From positions 1-10,320 of the forward strand of contig DAOUOU010000090.1 of the NCBI GenBank assembly GCA_030626465.1: a DNA stretch of 10,320 nucleotides. Direction: 5' to 3'. The translations under genes were made by a program, and so were the position numbers. The stretch is from Bacteroidales bacterium (GTDB taxonomy: Bacteria; Bacteroidota; Bacteroidia; Bacteroidales; UBA10428). Positions within the stretch are counted from its first letter, which is position 1. Each line of letters starts with the position of its first letter. Positions 7,830-10,320 of this stretch are shown piece by piece. The notes beneath the pieces are model-generated. The model saw nothing but the letters and a program-made list of their open reading frames with translations. It was not told the DNA's origin and searched no databases.

Positions 7830-8540
7830 CTAGCTATGAATCAGAGTGCCAACAGACTCCCCTTTTAACAGTTTTAGCAGATTTCCTTCTGTGTTCATAT
7901 CAAATACAATAATCTGTAAATTATTCTCTGAGCACATAGTAAAAGCAGTAAGATCCATAATTTTTAAACCTCGATTATATGCTTCTTCGAACGTTAATTT
8001 GTCATATTTAGAAGCTGAAGGATTTTTCTCAGGATCATCAGAATAAACACCGTCTACCCTGGTTCCTTTCAACAATACTTCGGCTTTCATTTCAATTGCC
8101 CGCAATGCTGCAGCAGTATCGGTAGTAAAGTAAGGATTTCCCGTTCCAAAAGTAAAAATCACCACCTCATCGTTTTCAAAGGCCTTTAATACTCTTCTTT
8201 TTGAGTACCTCTGTCCTACAGGAGACATCTCAATTGCAGTAATTAAGGCGCTTTTTCTTCCAATTGATTCTAATGCCGATTGAATGGCCAGACCATTAAT
8301 AACTGTTGCTAGCATACCCATGTAATCTCCCTTAATCCGATCAAAACCTGCAGATTCTCCTGACACCCCTCGAAAAATATTGCCTCCGCCAATTACAATT
8401 CCTATTTCAACTCCAAGATCAAGGGCCTGTCTAATCTGCTCTATGTATTCCGATAATTGGTTTTCGTCAATTCCATATTGCTTTTTCCCCATCAGAGCTT
8501 CTCCACTCAGTTTCAATAATACTCTTTTGTATTTAGGCAT
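7830..8540 (-). CDS. pyrH: UMP kinase
   Basis: 236 residues, standard for bacterial UMP kinase, a cytosolic hexamer of the amino-acid kinase fold that phosphorylates UMP to UDP with ATP in pyrimidine nucleotide synthesis. Signatures: LLKLSGEALMG at 8-18 (phosphate-binding loop), VIGGGNIFRG (49-58), GDYMGMLATVING (71-83) at the UMP and allosteric region, FGTGNPYFTTDTAAALRA (131-148) binding UMP, and KGTRVDGVYSDDP (158-170) with KIMDLTA (193-199) at the nucleotide site. All are intact. The family is typically activated by GTP and inhibited by UTP. It lies 104 nt downstream of tsf, separated from it by a terminator, and has a good promoter of its own; frr follows on the same strand. Confidence 0.98.
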   Translation of the reverse strand: MPKYKRVLLKLSGEALMGKKQYGIDENQLSEYIEQIRQALDLGVEIGIVIGGGNIFRGVSGESAGFDRIKGDYMGMLATVINGLAIQSALESIGRKSALITAIEMSPVGQRYSKRRVLKAFENDEVVIFTFGTGNPYFTTDTAAALRAIEMKAEVLLKGTRVDGVYSDDPEKNPSASKYDKLTFEEAYNRGLKIMDLTAFTMCSENNLQIIVFDMNTEGNLLKLLKGESVGTLIHS

Positions 8541-8562
8541 TATTTTAAGAATTAAAACAGAA

Positions 8563-8593
8563 CGAAGTTATATCAAATTAGAAAGGAGACAAA
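8563..8593 (-). promoter_or_regulatory. Probable pyrH promoter
   Basis: Minus strand: TTTG at 8590-8593, 19 nt spacer, TAACTTCG at 8563-8570. One mismatch to the TAnnTTTG -7 element and ideal spacing; the same C substitution occurs in the OmpA-like gene's promoter. The start would be near 8556, giving a leader of about 16 nt before the ATG at 8540. The -33 TTTG is formed by the end of the tsf terminator's T-run. Confidence 0.5.
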
Positions 8594-8620
8594 AAAAAAG
8601 AGGACCGAATGGCCCTCTTT
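8591..8620 (-). terminator. Rho-independent terminator after tsf
   Basis: Read on the minus strand, AAAGAGG (8620-8614) pairs with CCTCTTT (8603-8597). One mismatch follows, then an inner CC/GG pair closes a 4-nt loop (8607-8610). The stem runs straight into nine T (8599-8591). It sits 25 nt after the tsf stop and so ends the rpsB-tsf transcript. Confidence 0.75.
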
Positions 8621-8644
8621 AAATTCTTTAAATTAAGTTTCAAG

Positions 8645-9472
8645 TTAATTAGAAAGCGAATATCTTAAAAATTTCGTTGCTGTCAGCTCTTTATTATTAT
8701 CCTGAAGGTATTGACGTACAGTTTTCTTATTATCTTTAGTAAACTGCTGATTCAATAAAGTGCTTTCCTTATAGTACTTGTTAAGTTTCCCCTCAGCAAT
8801 TTTATCAACAATATGTTCAGGTTTACCTTCTCTAAGTGCTTGTTCTCTACCAATTTCCTTTTCCTTTTCTATAATCTCTGCAGGAATATCGTCTTTATCA
8901 ACAGCCACAGGATTCATTGCAGCTACCTGCATGGCAATATCTTTAGCAACCTGAACTTCTGTATCCATGCTGAACCCAACCAATGTAGCCAATTTATTAC
9001 CGGGATGAACATAAGGTACAACTTGTGCTGCATTTATTTTACCATAATAAGCAAGCTCAATTTTTTCTCCTATTACTCCAATTTGTTCAACAATTTTATC
9101 TGCAATGGTTTTACTATTTATCTTAACTTGTGATAATGCATCCAAATCCGACGGATTATTTTCGATAGCTAAATCAAGAATTTGTTGAGCAAATTTTATA
9201 AAATCTTCATTTTTGGCAACAAAATCGGTTTCGCAATTCAATGCAATCATTGCCCCAAAAGTGTTATCGTGGTTGATTCTAGCAAGCACAACGCCTTCAC
9301 TTGCTTCACGATCGGCACGTTTGTTGGCAATAGCTTGCCCTTTCTTACGTATTATCTCAATCGCTTTATTAAAATCACCATTAGCTTCCTGAAGTGCTTT
9401 TTTGCAATCCATCATCCCCGCCCCGGTGGTTTTACGTATTTTACTCACATCTGCCGCTGATATTTGAGTCAT
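8645..9472 (-). CDS. tsf: Translation elongation factor Ts
   Basis: 275 residues, within the usual range for bacterial EF-Ts. It is the guanine-nucleotide exchange factor for EF-Tu. The N-terminal UBA-like domain is clear (ADVSKIRKTTGAGMMDCKKA, residues 7-26), followed by the linker AIANKRADREASEG. The core motif TDFVAKN (82-88) is the segment that inserts next to the Mg2+ site of EF-Tu to release GDP. YVHPGNKLATLVGF in the second core half and the C-terminal helical region (LLNQQFTKDNKKTVRQYL) are also typical. It starts 21 nt after the rpsB stop, so the two are almost certainly one transcript, and a strong terminator follows its stop. No strong Shine-Dalgarno is seen, which is normal in this phylum. 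Confidence 0.98.
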   Translation of the reverse strand: MTQISAADVSKIRKTTGAGMMDCKKALQEANGDFNKAIEIIRKKGQAIANKRADREASEGVVLARINHDNTFGAMIALNCETDFVAKNEDFIKFAQQILDLAIENNPSDLDALSQVKINSKTIADKIVEQIGVIGEKIELAYYGKINAAQVVPYVHPGNKLATLVGFSMDTEVQVAKDIAMQVAAMNPVAVDKDDIPAEIIEKEKEIGREQALREGKPEHIVDKIAEGKLNKYYKESTLLNQQFTKDNKKTVRQYLQDNNKELTATKFLRYSLSN

Positions 9473-9493
9473 AATGATTGTATTTATCAGTTA

Positions 9494-10320
9494 TTAATCT
9501 TCTGGTTTTATTTCCTTACCAGTTTCTTTTCCCTTATTTTCTACATCGCTCAGAGCTTTGTTTTCCTGAAAATCATCGGATTTTTTAGCAGGGGAAGTTT
9601 TAGTAGTATTGTTTTCTTTATCTGAATCATCCTCTTTCTCTTTTGAAGATGCTTCTTTTTCCCGCTCCATTTTTCTTTCTTCCAGACCTTCCTTTATTGC
9701 AATGCATACTTTATCTATAACCAGAGCAATTGATTTTGAAGCATCATCGTTGGCAGGAATAGGGAAATTTACCATATTGGGATCAGAGTTTGTGTCCACC
9801 ATGGCAAATACAGGTATATTGAGCCTGTTAGCTTCTCTCACTGCGATGTACTCTTTAGAAATATCAACGACAAACATTGCAGCTGGTAAACGGGTAAGAT
9901 CTGAAATACTCCCAAGATTCTTTTCAAGTTTCGCTCTTTGACGTGTGATTTGCAATCTTTCACGTTTCGACATATAATTAAATGTCCCGTCTGTAGCCAT
10001 CTTATCAATAGAGGCCATCTTTTTAACAGCTTTCCTGATAGTAGGAAAATTGGTAAGCATTCCACCTGGCCATCTCTCAGTAGCATATGGCATATTCACC
10101 AGTTTAACTCTTTCAGCAACTAAATCTTTAGCCTGCTTTTTCGTTGCAACAAATAATATTTTTCGCCCCGATTTTGCAATCTGTTTCAAGGCAGCAGATG
10201 CTTCTTCAAGTTTTGCTGCAGTTTTTTGAAGATCAATAATATGGATCCCGTTACGCTCCATAAAAATATAGGGAACCATATTTGGATTCCATTTCCTTTT
10301 CAGATGACCAAAATGAACAC
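9494..10320 (-). CDS. rpsB: 30S ribosomal protein S2, 5' end outside window
   Basis: The frame is open through the right edge. The codons before the internal ATG at 10279 read VHFGHLKRKWNPN, the conserved S2 N-terminus, so only about the first dozen residues are missing and the ATG is not the start. S2 is a late-assembling 30S protein near the mRNA exit and S1 site. Signatures include YIFMERNGIHIIDLQKT, FVATKKQAKDLV, NMPYATERWPGGMLTNF, LTRLPAAMFVVDISKEYIA and NIPVFAMVDTNSDPN. After the core, which ends near the segment IDKVCIAIKEGLEERK, there is a tail of about 60 residues very rich in Lys, Glu, Asp and Ser, with no predicted fold. Such a tail is absent from E. coli S2. tsf follows 21 nt downstream. 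Confidence 0.97.
   Translation of the reverse strand, partial: VHFGHLKRKWNPNMVPYIFMERNGIHIIDLQKTAAKLEEASAALKQIAKSGRKILFVATKKQAKDLVAERVKLVNMPYATERWPGGMLTNFPTIRKAVKKMASIDKMATDGTFNYMSKRERLQITRQRAKLEKNLGSISDLTRLPAAMFVVDISKEYIAVREANRLNIPVFAMVDTNSDPNMVNFPIPANDDASKSIALVIDKVCIAIKEGLEERKMEREKEASSKEKEDDSDKENNTTKTSPAKKSDDFQENKALSDVENKGKETGKEIKPED

Noticed and set aside
8813..10123. Open frames of 61-110 codons on the plus strand opposite tsf and rpsB
   Set aside because: They are antisense to highly conserved translation genes, have low-complexity Phe/Ser-rich composition, and match no family.

Overview
The window looks like chromosomal DNA of a Bacteroidota (Bacteroidetes) bacterium, most likely an AT-rich Bacteroidales/Marinilabiliales-type lineage. 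The evidence is: (i) good protein-level matches to Bacteroidota forms of Dxs, ribosomal protein S2, EF-Ts, UMP kinase and RRF; (ii) several intergenic matches to the Bacteroidota sigma-factor promoter (TTTG, about 20 nt, TAnnTTTG) and no strong Shine-Dalgarno sequences; (iii) a TPR/caspase protein and a membrane-bound AraC-type regulator of kinds common in this phylum. The exact genus cannot be told from this window.

Layout, left to right. 2-553 (+) is the 3' part of a YgjP-like (DUF45) zinc metallopeptidase gene that begins outside the window. 696-3026 (+) encodes a large exported protein made of TPR repeats, two Ig-like beta domains and a C-terminal caspase-like (C14) peptidase domain with an intact His/Cys dyad. 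3027-4111 has no intact gene. It holds the remains of an AraC-family regulator with an N-terminal membrane domain (3156-4055), broken by two in-frame stops and two frameshifts. 4112-6034 (-) is dxs, the first enzyme of the MEP isoprenoid pathway. It is divergent from 6140-7144 (+), a coiled-coil OmpA/MotB-type peptidoglycan-binding envelope protein. From 7197 to the right edge everything is on the minus strand and forms the classic translation cluster, in transcription order rpsB (5' end outside) - tsf - pyrH - frr.

How it works together. The right-hand cluster supplies the 30S protein S2, elongation factor Ts, the pyrimidine nucleotide enzyme UMP kinase and the ribosome recycling factor. A clear intrinsic terminator after tsf, whose T-run coincides with the -33 element of a pyrH promoter, suggests the cluster is transcribed as at least two units (rpsB-tsf and pyrH-frr, with a possible further promoter for frr). 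dxs and the OmpA-like gene share a 105-bp divergent promoter region. The left-hand third is accessory in character: the exported TPR-caspase protein is the least understood gene here, and the dead regulator beside it shows that this spot has been losing genes. I found no CRISPR array, tRNA, rRNA, insertion sequence or multi-gene defence system. The best candidate for undescribed biology is the TPR-Ig-caspase protein.
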